From the NCBI RefSeq assembly GCF_009909235.1, contig NZ_JAAAPO010000003.1, positions 434,001 through 498,000 on the forward strand: a DNA stretch of 64,000 bases. Reading direction: 5' to 3'. A program made the position numbers and the translations under genes. Positions 37,107 through 46,982 of the stretch are shown here, piece after piece. Numbering within the stretch: position 1 is the first letter of the stretch; each line of letters begins with the position of its first letter. Origin of the DNA: Novosphingobium ovatum (GTDB lineage Bacteria; Pseudomonadota; Alphaproteobacteria; Sphingomonadales; Sphingomonadaceae). Under the pieces are notes generated by a model. That model was given only the letters and a program-made list of their open reading frames with translations, searched no databases and was not told the origin of the DNA.

Positions 37107-37619
37107 ATGGTGATGAGGCAGGAACGCAGCGATTTCTCACGGCATGACGAATGCCCGCCGGTGGAGATGCTTGGCCAATTGTTCGAGGCGCGCGGTTGGT
37201 CGTACGAGTACGTCACCGAGGACGAACTGACCGGCGAAGTGCAGGGCAGTTGGGCCAATTACCAACTGCGGGCGATCTGGCGCTCAGAGGACAACGTCCT
37301 GCAATTGCTGTGTCTGCCAGACATCCGCGTGCCGGAGGACAAACGCGCCGCGATGTTCGAGGTGCTGGGCCTGATCAACGAGCAACTGTGGCTGGGCCAT
37401 TTCGACGTGTGGAGCAGCACGGCGATGTTGCTGTACCGCCATGGGCTGATGCTGGGCGATGACGGCATGCTCAGCCTCAGTCAGGCGCAGATGCTGATCG
37501 AGGTGGCGGTCGAGGAATGTGACCGGTTCTACCCCGCGTTCCAGTTCATCCTGTGGGGCGACAAATCGCCGCAGGACGCGCTGGCCTGCGCTCTGGTTGA
37601 CGCGGCGGGGGAAGCGTGA
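37107..37619 (+). CDS. YbjN domain-containing protein
   Basis: A 170-residue cytoplasmic protein with the YbjN-type fold related to type III secretion chaperones. Seen are 'EMLGQLFEARGWSYEYV', 'YQLRAIWRSEDNVLQLLCLP' and a C-terminal helix with 'MLIEVAVEECDRFYPAFQFILWG'. The function of the family is unclear; it has been linked to stress and motility phenotypes in enterobacteria. It overlaps the proC start by 1-4 bases, an arrangement I recall as common in alphaproteobacteria, which suggests a conserved operon. Confidence 0.85.
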   Translation: MVMRQERSDFSRHDECPPVEMLGQLFEARGWSYEYVTEDELTGEVQGSWANYQLRAIWRSEDNVLQLLCLPDIRVPEDKRAAMFEVLGLINEQLWLGHFDVWSSTAMLLYRHGLMLGDDGMLSLSQAQMLIEVAVEECDRFYPAFQFILWGDKSPQDALACALVDAAGEA

Positions 37620-38440
37620 TGGCGATGCAATGGCCGGCCAGCGTGCTGATCATCGGTTGCGGCAATATGGGCGGCGCGATGCTGGCCGGATGGTTGCGCG
37701 GCGGGGTGGCGCCGGGGGTGTTCACCGTGGTCGATCCGGTACTGCCGGCCGCGCCCGATGGTGTCGAACTGTTGCGTGAACTGCCGCAGGGGCGGGTGTT
37801 CGACCTGATGCTGCTGGGCGTCAAGCCGCAGATGCTGGACGGGGTCGCGCCGCAACTGACCGCGCTGGCCGGGGCCGGGACGGTGGTGCTGTCCATTCTG
37901 GCGGGGACGGAACTGGCCAGCCTGCGGGCGCGGTTCCCCGATGCGGGCGGGATTGTGCGTGTCATGCCCAACCTGTCAGCGGCGATCGGGAAAAGCCCGA
38001 TGGGCGTGGCCGCCGATGGGCTGGACGCGGATGCGCAGGCGGCGATGACGGCGTTTCTGGCGCCGCTGGGCGCGCCTGAATGGTTTGCCGAAGGGCTGTT
38101 TGACGCGGTGACGGCGCTGGCCGGTTCCGGCCCGGCTTTCGTCTATCGCTTTATCGACGCGCTGGCGCAGGGCGGGGCGGCGATTGGCCTGCCCGGTGAT
38201 CAGGCGCTGCGTCTGGCGCTGGCCACGGTGGAGGGCGCGGCGGCGCTGGCGGTGCAATCGGCCGATGCGGGCGTATCGCCCGGCGAACTGGCGCGGCGTG
38301 TGGCCAGCCCCGGCGGTACGACCGAGGCCGGGCTAAAGGTGCTGGACGCGGACAGCGCCATGCGCAACCTGACCGAGGCAACGCTGCGCGCGGCGCGTGA
38401 TCGCGGGGCAGAGATGGCGGCGGCGGCGCGCGGGGCATAG
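37619..38440 (+). CDS. proC: Pyrroline-5-carboxylate reductase
   Basis: Last step of proline synthesis, NAD(P)H-dependent. The 273-residue product begins at the ATG sharing a base with the upstream stop (a GTG at 37616 is the alternative). It has the Rossmann motif 'IIGCGNMGGAMLAGWL', 'LGVKPQML', 'VRVMPNLSAAIG' and the dimerisation domain 'ALAGSGPAFVYRFIDAL' plus 'VASPGGTTEAGL'. proB is about 5 kb away on the same strand. Confidence 0.96.
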   Translation: MAMQWPASVLIIGCGNMGGAMLAGWLRGGVAPGVFTVVDPVLPAAPDGVELLRELPQGRVFDLMLLGVKPQMLDGVAPQLTALAGAGTVVLSILAGTELASLRARFPDAGGIVRVMPNLSAAIGKSPMGVAADGLDADAQAAMTAFLAPLGAPEWFAEGLFDAVTALAGSGPAFVYRFIDALAQGGAAIGLPGDQALRLALATVEGAAALAVQSADAGVSPGELARRVASPGGTTEAGLKVLDADSAMRNLTEATLRAARDRGAEMAAAARGA

Positions 38441-38550
38441 TTGCGTCGATAAATTGGACCAAAAATTTCCGATTTCCGCGCCTTTGTGCCGCTGTCGCGC
38501 CTTTCGGGCGGAAAAGCAGACAATTTGATACGATTTTATGCCCGGTTTTC

Positions 38551-38580
38551 CTTGAAACCTTGGCCTGGGCACATGATATT
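38551..38580 (+). promoter_or_regulatory. Candidate promoter of the Bax-inhibitor gene
   Basis: TTGAAA (38552-38557) and GATATT (38575-38580) have a 17-base spacing, 50 bases before the start codon. The same segment, CTTGAA-N13-CACATGAT, also loosely resembles a heat-shock sigma-32 promoter. Both readings are by eye only. Confidence 0.45.
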
Positions 38581-38630
38581 GATCCTGTTCGGACGGGCGG
38601 TTGCGCCGGTCCACAACAGGAGTGTTTGAA

Positions 38631-39374
38631 ATGGCCATCTGGAATGACCCCCAGCCCACGCAGACGGGCTTCGGCGCGTCTTCGAGGATGAATCTGGATG
38701 CTGCGCGCGCCGCGAATTATGACGCTGGTGAGCGCCGCTACATGCTGTCGATCTACAACTACATGGCGTCGGCCGTGCTGTTGTCGGGCATTGTCGCGCT
38801 GGTGTTTGCCAGCTCGGGCTTGGCCGCGCAGGTGTTCGCCACGCCGCTGCGCTGGCTGTTGATCCTGGCGCCTCTGGGCTTTGTCTTTGCCCTGTCGGCC
38901 GGTTTCAACCGCATGGCCACCAGCACGCTTCAGGCCTGTTTCTGGGGCTTTGCGGTGGTGATGGGCTTGTCGCTCTCGTCGATTTTCCTGCTCTATACGG
39001 GTGAATCGATCGCCGTCACCTTCTTTGCCACCGCGGGCGCCTTTGCTGGCCTGTCGCTGTTCGGCTACACCACCAAGAAGAGCCTGTCGGGCCTCGGCTC
39101 GTTCCTGACCATGGCCGTGTGGGGCCTGCTGATCACGATGCTGATCGGCATGTTCTTCCCGGTGCCGGGGCTGGCGCTGGTGATCTCGGTGGCGGGCGTG
39201 CTGATCTTTGCCGGTCTGACCGCCTATGACACGCAGCAGTTGAAGATGATGTACGGGCAGGTCGCCGGTACGCCGTATGAGCAGCGTGTGGCGATCATGG
39301 GTTCGCTGAACCTGTATCTGGATTTCATCAACATGTTCCAGTTCCTGCTCAGCCTGCTGGGTGATCGTCGCTGA
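38631..39374 (+). CDS. Bax inhibitor-1/YccA family membrane protein
   Basis: A 247-residue protein with seven hydrophobic helices after a short polar N-terminus, belonging to the BI-1/YccA family (UPF0005; calcium-leak and protease-modulating proteins). Conserved features are 'GFNRMATSTLQACFWGFAVVMG', 'GYTTKKSLSGLG' and the C-terminal 'YDTQQLKMMYGQ' and 'LNLYLDFINMFQFLL'. The start is set by an AGGAG 8 bases before the ATG. It is monocistronic, with its own promoter candidate and a strong terminator. The precise role is unknown. Confidence 0.93.
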   Translation: MAIWNDPQPTQTGFGASSRMNLDAARAANYDAGERRYMLSIYNYMASAVLLSGIVALVFASSGLAAQVFATPLRWLLILAPLGFVFALSAGFNRMATSTLQACFWGFAVVMGLSLSSIFLLYTGESIAVTFFATAGAFAGLSLFGYTTKKSLSGLGSFLTMAVWGLLITMLIGMFFPVPGLALVISVAGVLIFAGLTAYDTQQLKMMYGQVAGTPYEQRVAIMGSLNLYLDFINMFQFLLSLLGDRR

Positions 39375-39403
39375 TCATTCCGCCTGACGGAACGCACGGA
39401 TCG

Positions 39404-39435
39404 GCCCGGAGGGAGACATCCCCTCCGGGCTTTTT
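39404..39435 (+). terminator. Rho-independent terminator after the Bax-inhibitor gene
   Basis: Perfect 10-base stem GCCCGGAGGG/CCCTCCGGGC with a 7-base loop, followed by TTTTT. Confidence 0.93.
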
Positions 39436-39522
39436 CGTATCTGCGGCTTGCGGGGGGGCGCTGCCGCCGATACGAAACGGGTGAAGCCCCAAGTGGGCGC
39501 CGATTTTGAGTGGGGGTAAGGC

Positions 39523-40239
39523 ATGTTGCGCAAATGGCGTTTGGCTGTTGTGGCGGGGCTGGCGGCGCTGACCGCAGCTTGTGGCGAGGAAAAGCCGGTG
39601 GTGGTGCCCCCGCCGCCGCCGCCGCCGCCGGTGGTGATCATCCCGCCGCGCCCGACGCCGCCCGCGGGCCTGCCGGGCGATCTGGCGATCCCGATGGTGG
39701 GTGCTGATGGTGTCCGCCGCACGATTCTGGTTGATTCCCAGGGCGATCAGCGCGTGTGGAACCTGCGCGCGGCGTTCAATGTGGCGGCGCTCAACTGCAC
39801 AGCGCCCGCCTATGCCGAAATCGTCCCAGCCTATCGCACTTTCCTCAAGCGTCACGGCAAGGCGCTGGATCAGGCGAATCGCGGCGTCGATGCGCTGTTC
39901 AAGCAGAAGTATGGCGCGGGCTTCATTCGCCCGCGTGAGACCTATATGACGCAGGTTTACAACTATTTCGCCTATCCGCCGACGATGGGGCATTTCTGCA
40001 ATTCGGCGCTGACGATGGCGCGTGAAAGCGTCAGTGTGGTCAAGCCCGCCGATCTGCCCGCCTTCAGCGAGCGCTCGTTTGGCCAGTTTATCGCCGTCTA
40101 TGAACAGTTCTACCGCGCCTATGATGCCTATCGTGCCGAATTGGCCGCGTGGGAGGCAAAATATGGCCCTGCCGCCAGCGCGCCGGTCGCTTCGGCCGCC
40201 AGGCCCGCGCCCGCGCTGATGGCCGTGCCGGTGCAGTAA
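39523..40239 (+). CDS. Putative lipoprotein with polyproline run, hypothetical
   Basis: A 238-residue protein with a lipoprotein signal: basic start, hydrophobic core and lipobox 'LTAAC', giving Cys20 as the acylated residue. It is followed by a run of eight prolines and a Pro-rich spacer, then a globular domain with 'NVAALNC', 'AEIVPAYRTFLKRHGKALD' and 'CNSALTMARE'; two further cysteines may pair. I recall similar lipoproteins in sphingomonads but no assigned function. The proline run should require EF-P for smooth translation. A G-rich ribosome-binding site precedes the ATG. Confidence 0.78.
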   Translation: MLRKWRLAVVAGLAALTAACGEEKPVVVPPPPPPPPVVIIPPRPTPPAGLPGDLAIPMVGADGVRRTILVDSQGDQRVWNLRAAFNVAALNCTAPAYAEIVPAYRTFLKRHGKALDQANRGVDALFKQKYGAGFIRPRETYMTQVYNYFAYPPTMGHFCNSALTMARESVSVVKPADLPAFSERSFGQFIAVYEQFYRAYDAYRAELAAWEAKYGPAASAPVASAARPAPALMAVPVQ

Positions 40240-40411
40240 CCGCTGCCGCGCGGCAAGGGGGGGGCGGCCTTTTGTCGCGCGGTCTGTGGGGAAAAAATTT
40301 GCGCCACACGAAGATTTCGCTTTTCCCACGGCGGGGCATTCGCTAAGGGACGGCTCCCGCTGGGAGGTACGGTGCAAGCCATTGCCAAACAGTGGGACAT
40401 TCGCACTGAAC

Positions 40412-41702
<1,291 letters not shown>

Positions 41703-41741
41703 ACCAGCCTGGCGGTAAAGCGCGGCGGGGGCTGACCGGGG

Positions 41742-42392
41742 TTACAGCCCCTTGCGGCCAAACCCGCCCGCGCGGCGGATCGGTTGCACGGGGGGCGCGG
41801 CGCGCGGGCTGTCTGTGGCGCGGGCCAGATCGATCGGCACGGGCGCGGCCATGGGCGTTGCGCGCTGGGCCGGGCGGCTGATGGCAAAGCCCAGCGCCAC
41901 GAATGTTTCGACCGGCGGGGTGGTCCCTTCGCGGAAGGTCTCGATCACCAGCGGCAAGGCCTCGCGCTGGGGCTTTTTCAACTGCAACACGCCCTCGACC
42001 ACGCGGTGGGTCTTGGTCCCGCCGCTGGCCGTCATCGCCTGAATTTCCAGCGTGTAATTGCTGCGCTTCTTGATCAGCCCGAACATCGCGTGCTGTTCAA
42101 GAAAGCTGCGGCGGACGGAGATGATGTGGCCCCATGGCACATGGCTGGTGCCAAACGCGCCCAGAATGCTGATCCCCTGGGAATCCAGCCGCAGCGCGGG
42201 GCTGCTGCGCAGCCAGATCAGCACCATTTTGCCCACCATGAACGGCCCGCCACAGGCCAGCATCAGTCCGACGATCCACAATTTGACACTGTGCCCCGCG
42301 ACGCTGAGCATGAACAGGCCCAGCAGCGTCAGGACAACGCCGCCAAAGGCGTTCCATAGCAATTTGCTGTCACTATATTGCACCATCAACAT
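41742..42392 (-). CDS. Membrane protein with PH-like domain, hypothetical
   Basis: A 216-residue product from the ATG at 42392, with GGGGGA upstream. Two transmembrane helices lie near the N-terminus ('NAFGGVVLTLLGLFMLSV' and 'LWIVGLMLACGGPFMVGKM'), followed by a bacterial PH-like beta domain ('ALRLDSQGISILGAFG', 'VPWGHIISV') and a Pro/Ala/Arg-rich tail. The layout is like the STM3941-type proteins of unknown function, though similarity is by overall pattern only. It sits on the opposite strand between obgE and a hydrolase. Confidence 0.6.
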   Translation of the reverse strand: MLMVQYSDSKLLWNAFGGVVLTLLGLFMLSVAGHSVKLWIVGLMLACGGPFMVGKMVLIWLRSSPALRLDSQGISILGAFGTSHVPWGHIISVRRSFLEQHAMFGLIKKRSNYTLEIQAMTASGGTKTHRVVEGVLQLKKPQREALPLVIETFREGTTPPVETFVALGFAISRPAQRATPMAAPVPIDLARATDSPRAAPPVQPIRRAGGFGRKGL

Positions 42393-42563
42393 GTCGCATT
42401 GTCCCCCTTGGGGACCGGCACTACGGCGCAATACTTATATTAGCTTTAAATCCGCGCGGGGGTGGGGCTGTCCGTCTGTCAGTCATTTGGCGTATCGGGC
42501 GGCGGGCCGGGGAGGGGCCGCTTAACCTGCCCTTCTTCCTGCCCCCTGCTTTACGGAGCCACC

Positions 42564-43475
42564 ATGCCCATCCGCGCCCTTGACCGCCGCCGTTTGCTGC
42601 ACGCGTTGGGGCTGGGCGGGGCGGCGCTGGCCTGTGGGCGGGCGTCGGCGGCGGTGGAGGGGGCCGCCGGCGCGCCAATCACCCAAGGCTATGCCTCCAG
42701 CCGCGTGGGGCAGGTGTATTACCGCATGATCCGGCCCGCGCCCGGTCAACAGGGGCTGAAAACCCCGCTGCTGTGCCTGCATGCCGGGCCAGGTTCCAGC
42801 CGCAACTATCTGGACCTGATGCCGCGCATGGCCACCGACCGCTGGGTGATTGCCGCCGATACGCCCGGCTATGGCCTGTCGCAGCGTCCCGCCACGCCCT
42901 CGACCATCGCGGATTTCGCACAGGCGGCCAGCGCTGTGGTCGACGCGCTGGGGCTGGGGCGGATCGACGTGCTGGGCAACCACACCAGCACCGCCACCGC
43001 GCTGGAACTGGCGCGGATGCGACCCGGACTGGTGCGGCGGATCGTGCTGAATTCGGCGTTGATGTACACCCCGCAGGAACGGGCCGAGCGCAAGGCCGCG
43101 CAAATCGCCAATGCCACCCGCGACCTGAGCGCGGCGGTGGACACGATTCCCGCCCGCTGGCGCGCCTTCCGTCAGGCCACCGCGCATCAGAGCGAGGAGC
43201 AGTCATGGGGCCGGTTCTGGGAGGTGTACCGCGATCCCACCCATCAGGATTGGGGCTTTGTCGCGTCCTATGATTATGATTTCGCCGCCACATTGGCACA
43301 GACGCGCGCCCCGGTGCTGATCCTGAACCCGCAGGATGTGTTGCACGACATTACCGCGCGCGCGGCGGGCAAGGGGCCGGATGTGCGCATTGCCGAACTG
43401 CCATGGCCGGGCGGGACGTTCGACCTGCATGTCGATGCCGTGACACAGGTGATCCGCGCCTTTCTGGACACCTGA
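42564..43475 (+). CDS. Tat-exported alpha/beta-hydrolase-fold protein with atypical nucleophile elbow
   Basis: A 303-residue protein from the ATG at 42564 (GGAG six bases before). The N-terminus 'DRRRLLHALGLGGAALACG' looks like a Tat signal. The fold shows the oxyanion segment 'HAGPGSSR' (73-80), 'IAADTPGYGLS', the nucleophile elbow at 138-142 reading G-N-H-T-S, and a C-terminal 'DLHVDAV' with the expected His. In canonical members the elbow is G-x-S-x-G; here His140 occupies the nucleophile place. A related 'HTG' elbow exists in a subgroup of hydrolase-like proteins. The reaction is unknown. It lies 54 bases upstream of proB. Confidence 0.82.
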   Translation: MPIRALDRRRLLHALGLGGAALACGRASAAVEGAAGAPITQGYASSRVGQVYYRMIRPAPGQQGLKTPLLCLHAGPGSSRNYLDLMPRMATDRWVIAADTPGYGLSQRPATPSTIADFAQAASAVVDALGLGRIDVLGNHTSTATALELARMRPGLVRRIVLNSALMYTPQERAERKAAQIANATRDLSAAVDTIPARWRAFRQATAHQSEEQSWGRFWEVYRDPTHQDWGFVASYDYDFAATLAQTRAPVLILNPQDVLHDITARAAGKGPDVRIAELPWPGGTFDLHVDAVTQVIRAFLDT

Positions 43476-43529
43476 CCGGCGGCGCAAAGGGGCTTCCTTG
43501 GCGCGCGCCTTTGCCCTATCCGCGTGGCC

Positions 43530-44678
43530 ATGTTGCGTTTGAAGACCCTTGCCGATTTGGCCGATCCCGCCCTTGCCCCGCGTCTGGTGATCAAGGTGGG
43601 CTCGGCGTTGTTGGTCGATGATGGCGGCGCGCGCCGCCCTTGGCTGACGATGCTGGTCGCGGAAATCGCGGCGGCCAAGGCGCGCGGGCAGGATGTGATC
43701 GTGGTGTCATCGGGCGCGATTGCGCTGGGCGCGCGGCGGCTGGGGCTGGACAAGGGCGGGCGCGGTAGCCTGGCCGATGCGCAGGCCGCCGCCGCTGTGG
43801 GCCAGATCGCGCTGTCGGGGCTGTGGGCCGAACTGTTGGCCGCGCATGGGCTGACGGCGGCGCAATTGCTGCTCACGCTTGAGGATCTGGAGGACCGCCG
43901 CCGTTACCTGAACGCCACCGCCACGCTGACGCGGCTGCTGGACGCGGGCGCGGTGCCGGTGATCAACGAGAACGATTCGGTTGCCACACAGGAAATCCGC
44001 TTTGGCGACAATGACCGTCTGGCCGCGCGGGTGGCTCAGGCGGCGCGGGCGGATGCGGTGCTGTTGCTGTCCGACATCGACGGGTTGTATGACCGCCATC
44101 CCAAGGAACCGGGCGCCCGCCTGTTGCCCCTGGTCGAGGGCATCACGCCCGAAGTGCGCGCCATGGCCAGCCCGGAATCGAGCAGCGGCATGGGCTCGGG
44201 CGGGATGATTTCCAAGCTGCAGGCGGTGGAGATCGCTGAACTGGCGGGGATCGCGCTGGTGATCGGCAATGGTACCTGTGACCGCCCCGTCACCCGCATC
44301 ATCGAACAGGGCATCGGCACATTGTTCCTGCCGCGCGCCGCCCGCGCCAAGGGCCGCAAGGACCCGCGCAAGGCATGGCTGGGCGGTCGGCTGCGGCTAA
44401 AGGGCGACATCACCATCGACGCGGGCGCTGCCAAGGCGCTGGCGGGCGGGGCCAGCCTGTTGGCGGCGGGCGTCACGGCGGTGGCGGGGCAATTCGCGCG
44501 CGGCGACGCGGTGGCGATCCGCGATGCCGATGGCCGCGTGCTGGCGCATGGTCTGTCGGAATATGACGCAGGCGAATGCCGCGCATTGATCGGGCGGCAA
44601 TCGGCCGAACAGGCCGCCATTCTGGGCTATGCCCCGCGTTCGGCGGTGGTGCATCGTGATCAACTGGTGCTGATGTGA
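43530..44678 (+). CDS. proB: Glutamate 5-kinase
   Basis: First step of proline synthesis, phosphorylating glutamate; normally feedback-inhibited by proline. The 382-residue protein has the amino-acid kinase domain ('VIKVGSALLVDDGGARRPW', 'VVSSGAIALGARRLGL', 'VPVINENDSVATQEIRFGDND', 'SGMGSGGMISKLQAVEIA') and a C-terminal PUA domain (about 275-375). A GTG two codons earlier is an alternative start. It overlaps the epimerase gene. Confidence 0.96.
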   Translation: MLRLKTLADLADPALAPRLVIKVGSALLVDDGGARRPWLTMLVAEIAAAKARGQDVIVVSSGAIALGARRLGLDKGGRGSLADAQAAAAVGQIALSGLWAELLAAHGLTAAQLLLTLEDLEDRRRYLNATATLTRLLDAGAVPVINENDSVATQEIRFGDNDRLAARVAQAARADAVLLLSDIDGLYDRHPKEPGARLLPLVEGITPEVRAMASPESSSGMGSGGMISKLQAVEIAELAGIALVIGNGTCDRPVTRIIEQGIGTLFLPRAARAKGRKDPRKAWLGGRLRLKGDITIDAGAAKALAGGASLLAAGVTAVAGQFARGDAVAIRDADGRVLAHGLSEYDAGECRALIGRQSAEQAAILGYAPRSAVVHRDQLVLM

Positions 44679-45616
44679 TGTCGGCACAGGGGAATGTCGC
44701 CGCTCGTCCGCTGATCGCGTTGACGGGGGGCACCGGCTTTGTCGGGCAAACACTGCTGGAACTGTGCGCGCTGCGCCGCCTGCCGGTGCAGGCGCTGGCG
44801 CGGCGACCGGGGAGCGATGGCGCGGATCCGATGTGGATCAAGGGTGATCTGGCCGACCGTCCGGCGCTGGATCGGATGATGCAGCAGGCCGAGGTGGTGA
44901 TCCATCTGGCAGGCGTGGTCAACGCGCCCGATCCCGCCCAGTTCGAGGCCGCCAATGTCACTGGCACCATGGCTGTGATCGAGGCGGCGCGGGCGGCCGG
45001 TGTACCCCGGCTGATCTTTGTTTCCTCGCTCTCGGCGCGCGAACCGGGGCTGTCGGCCTATGGCGCCAGCAAGGCGCGGGCCGAAATGCTGGTGCGGGCC
45101 AGCGGGCTGGACTGGACGATTGTACGCCCGCCCGCGATCTATGGCCCGCGTGACAAGGAAATGTTCGAACTGTTCCGCGCGGCCAAATGGGGCGTGGTGC
45201 CGGTGCCTGCGGGGGGCCGCGCCAGCATGATCCATGTCGAGGATCTGGCCCGGCTGTTGCTGGCGCTGATCCCCTCTGGCCCCAATGTTTCGGGCCAGAC
45301 GTTCGAGCCTGACGATGGCCTGCCCGGTGGCTGGGCGCATCCTGATATGGCGCGGGCGATTGGCGCCTCGGTGGGGCGGCGGCCTTGGGTGATCGAACTG
45401 TCGCGCCGGACGCTGGAGCGGGCGGCCTGTGTCGATGGCTGGTTGCGCGGGGACAAGGCCAAGCTGACCGCTGACCGCGTTGGTTATATGACGCATCCCG
45501 ATTGGGTATGCAGCCCGCAGGCCGCGCCGCCGCCCGCCGTCTGGCGGCCCCGGATCGAGACGCGCGGCGGTTTTGTCAGCACCGCCGAATGGTATCGCCG
45601 CGCAGGCTGGCTGTAA
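44678..45616 (+). CDS. NAD(P)-dependent epimerase/dehydratase (extended SDR, complex-I-subunit-like)
   Basis: A 312-residue extended SDR-type protein from the ATG at 44678; a GTG at 44675 would overlap proB by four bases. It shows the dinucleotide motif 'LTGGTGFVGQTLLEL', 'VVIHLAGVVN', 'FVSSLSA', the active-site 'YGASKA' (Tyr-x3-Lys) and 'RPPAIYGPRDKEMFELF'. The pattern is like the atypical SDR group related to NDUFA9 and hopanoid-associated sugar epimerases. The substrate cannot be predicted. It is probably cotranscribed with proB and ends at a strong terminator. Confidence 0.85.
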   Translation: MSAQGNVAARPLIALTGGTGFVGQTLLELCALRRLPVQALARRPGSDGADPMWIKGDLADRPALDRMMQQAEVVIHLAGVVNAPDPAQFEAANVTGTMAVIEAARAAGVPRLIFVSSLSAREPGLSAYGASKARAEMLVRASGLDWTIVRPPAIYGPRDKEMFELFRAAKWGVVPVPAGGRASMIHVEDLARLLLALIPSGPNVSGQTFEPDDGLPGGWAHPDMARAIGASVGRRPWVIELSRRTLERAACVDGWLRGDKAKLTADRVGYMTHPDWVCSPQAAPPPAVWRPRIETRGGFVSTAEWYRRAGWL

Positions 45617-45626
45617 CCGACAACGA

Positions 45627-45658
45627 AAAGGGGCCGCACCCAATGGTACGGCCCCTTT
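45627..45658. terminator. Bidirectional terminator between epimerase and cysH
   Basis: Perfect 10-base stem AAAGGGGCCG/CGGCCCCTTT, with an inner ACC/GGT pairing in the loop. It is flanked by A-rich bases on the left and T on the right, so it can serve both convergent transcripts. Confidence 0.9.
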
Positions 45659-45682
45659 GTCATGAATGGGCCGTGGCCCCGA

Positions 45683-46543
45683 TCAGAACGCGGGTTCAAA
45701 CCCCGGCGGCAGATCGTCCGCGCCATTGCTGGCCCCCGGCACGGCGCTGACGGCACCCGGCACCACGCTGACAGCGGCGACATGGATGCCGCATTCGGTC
45801 TTGTCCCAACCGCGCCAACGGCCCGAACGCGGGTCTTCGCCCGGCGCGACCTTGCTGGTGCAGGGGGCGCAACCGATGGAAGGGTAGCCCTGCGCCACCA
45901 GCGGATGGGCCGGCAGGTCATGTTCGGCGAAATAGGCGGCAATGCGGTCAGCGGTCCAGTCGATCAACGGGTTGATCTTCAACCGCCCGGCCGCGTCCGA
46001 CTTGTCCAGTTCAAACCGGGGCAGGCCCGCGCGGGTGCTGGCCTGAAACCCCTTGCGCCCGGTGATCGAGGCGTCATAGCGCCCCATCGCACCGGCCAGC
46101 GGCGCGACCTTGCGGATCTCGCAGCAACCATCGGGGTCATAGGACCAGCGCAGACCGGCCTCGTCCTTTTTGGCCAACACATCGGCATCGGGCGTCAGGT
46201 TGATCAGATTGGTCAGCCCCAACCGCGCCACCAGCGTGTCGCGATAGGCCAGCGTTTCGTCAAAATGCTTGCCCGTGTCCAGAAACAGCACGGGCACGCC
46301 CGGATCAACCTGCGCCGCCAGATGCAACAGCACCGCGCTTTCCGCGCCAAAGCTGGAGACCAGCGTCACATCCCCCGCCACGCGTTCCAGCAGGACAGCG
46401 CGCAGCACGGTCTCGGCATCGGCCTCGGCAAAACGGCGGTTGAGCGCCGCCGCATCCGCCTCGGTAAACAGCGCGCCGGTGTCGATGCGGTCGATCGGGC
46501 GATCGGCCACATGGTCCTCGCGGCGGGGTTTGGGATTGGACAT
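45683..46543 (-). CDS. cysH: Phosphoadenylyl/adenylyl-sulfate reductase (CysH)
   Basis: Reduces activated sulfate to sulfite with thioredoxin. The 286-residue protein starts at the ATG at 46543 with GGAAAG upstream. Four cluster cysteines are present (Cys140-Cys141, Cys225 and Cys228), which indicates a [4Fe-4S] enzyme able to use APS rather than the cluster-free PAPS type. The catalytic cysteine is Cys251 in 'KTECGIH'. A Pro/Gly/Ala-rich tail of about 30 residues follows. It is the last gene of the sulfite-reduction operon, 4 bases after the DUF934 gene. Confidence 0.95.
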   Translation of the reverse strand: MSNPKPRREDHVADRPIDRIDTGALFTEADAAALNRRFAEADAETVLRAVLLERVAGDVTLVSSFGAESAVLLHLAAQVDPGVPVLFLDTGKHFDETLAYRDTLVARLGLTNLINLTPDADVLAKKDEAGLRWSYDPDGCCEIRKVAPLAGAMGRYDASITGRKGFQASTRAGLPRFELDKSDAAGRLKINPLIDWTADRIAAYFAEHDLPAHPLVAQGYPSIGCAPCTSKVAPGEDPRSGRWRGWDKTECGIHVAAVSVVPGAVSAVPGASNGADDLPPGFEPAF

Positions 46544-46547
46544 GGTC

Positions 46548-46982
46548 TTACTTTCCGTGACGAAGCGCCCAGATCGGCTTGCGCCCATCCACCACGGTCG
46601 CCTGATAGACCTGCGGCCACACGTTCAGCGCCGTCTCGGCCTCGGCAGCGTCGAGCGGGGTGGCAGGCGCCACCGCGTCAAAGCCGCAACGCTTCAAATG
46701 GCTGAGCATGTCGACGCCAATGTCGCCGCTGGCGCGCAATTCGCCGGTGTAACCGGCCTCGCGCAGCAGGCGGGCGGTCGAAAAGCCGCGCCCGTCAGTA
46801 AAGGCGGGGAAGGTCACCTCGACCAGCGCCAGACGATCGAGATGCGGCAAGAGCGCGCGGGCGTCCTCACCGGGCTGGATCACCACGGCGGTGGCGTTGC
46901 TGTCGGCGCCGAAATCGGCCAGCGCGACGGTGGGGGCGGCAACGGCCGCGCCCTCACGAAACAGGAACTGGACGTCAGCCAT
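46548..46982 (-). CDS. DUF934 protein, sulfite-reduction accessory
   Basis: A 144-residue soluble protein of the DUF934 family, recognised by 'DGRGFSTARLLREAGYTGELRASGD' split over residues 76-101 and 'CGFDAVAP' near the C-terminus. DUF934 genes are regularly found between cysI and cysH in alpha- and betaproteobacteria, so a role in sulfite reduction is likely, but the molecular function is not known to me. It overlaps the cysI stop by 8 bases and precedes cysH by 4. A single cysteine is present. Confidence 0.88.
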   Translation of the reverse strand: MADVQFLFREGAAVAAPTVALADFGADSNATAVVIQPGEDARALLPHLDRLALVEVTFPAFTDGRGFSTARLLREAGYTGELRASGDIGVDMLSHLKRCGFDAVAPATPLDAAEAETALNVWPQVYQATVVDGRKPIWALRHGK

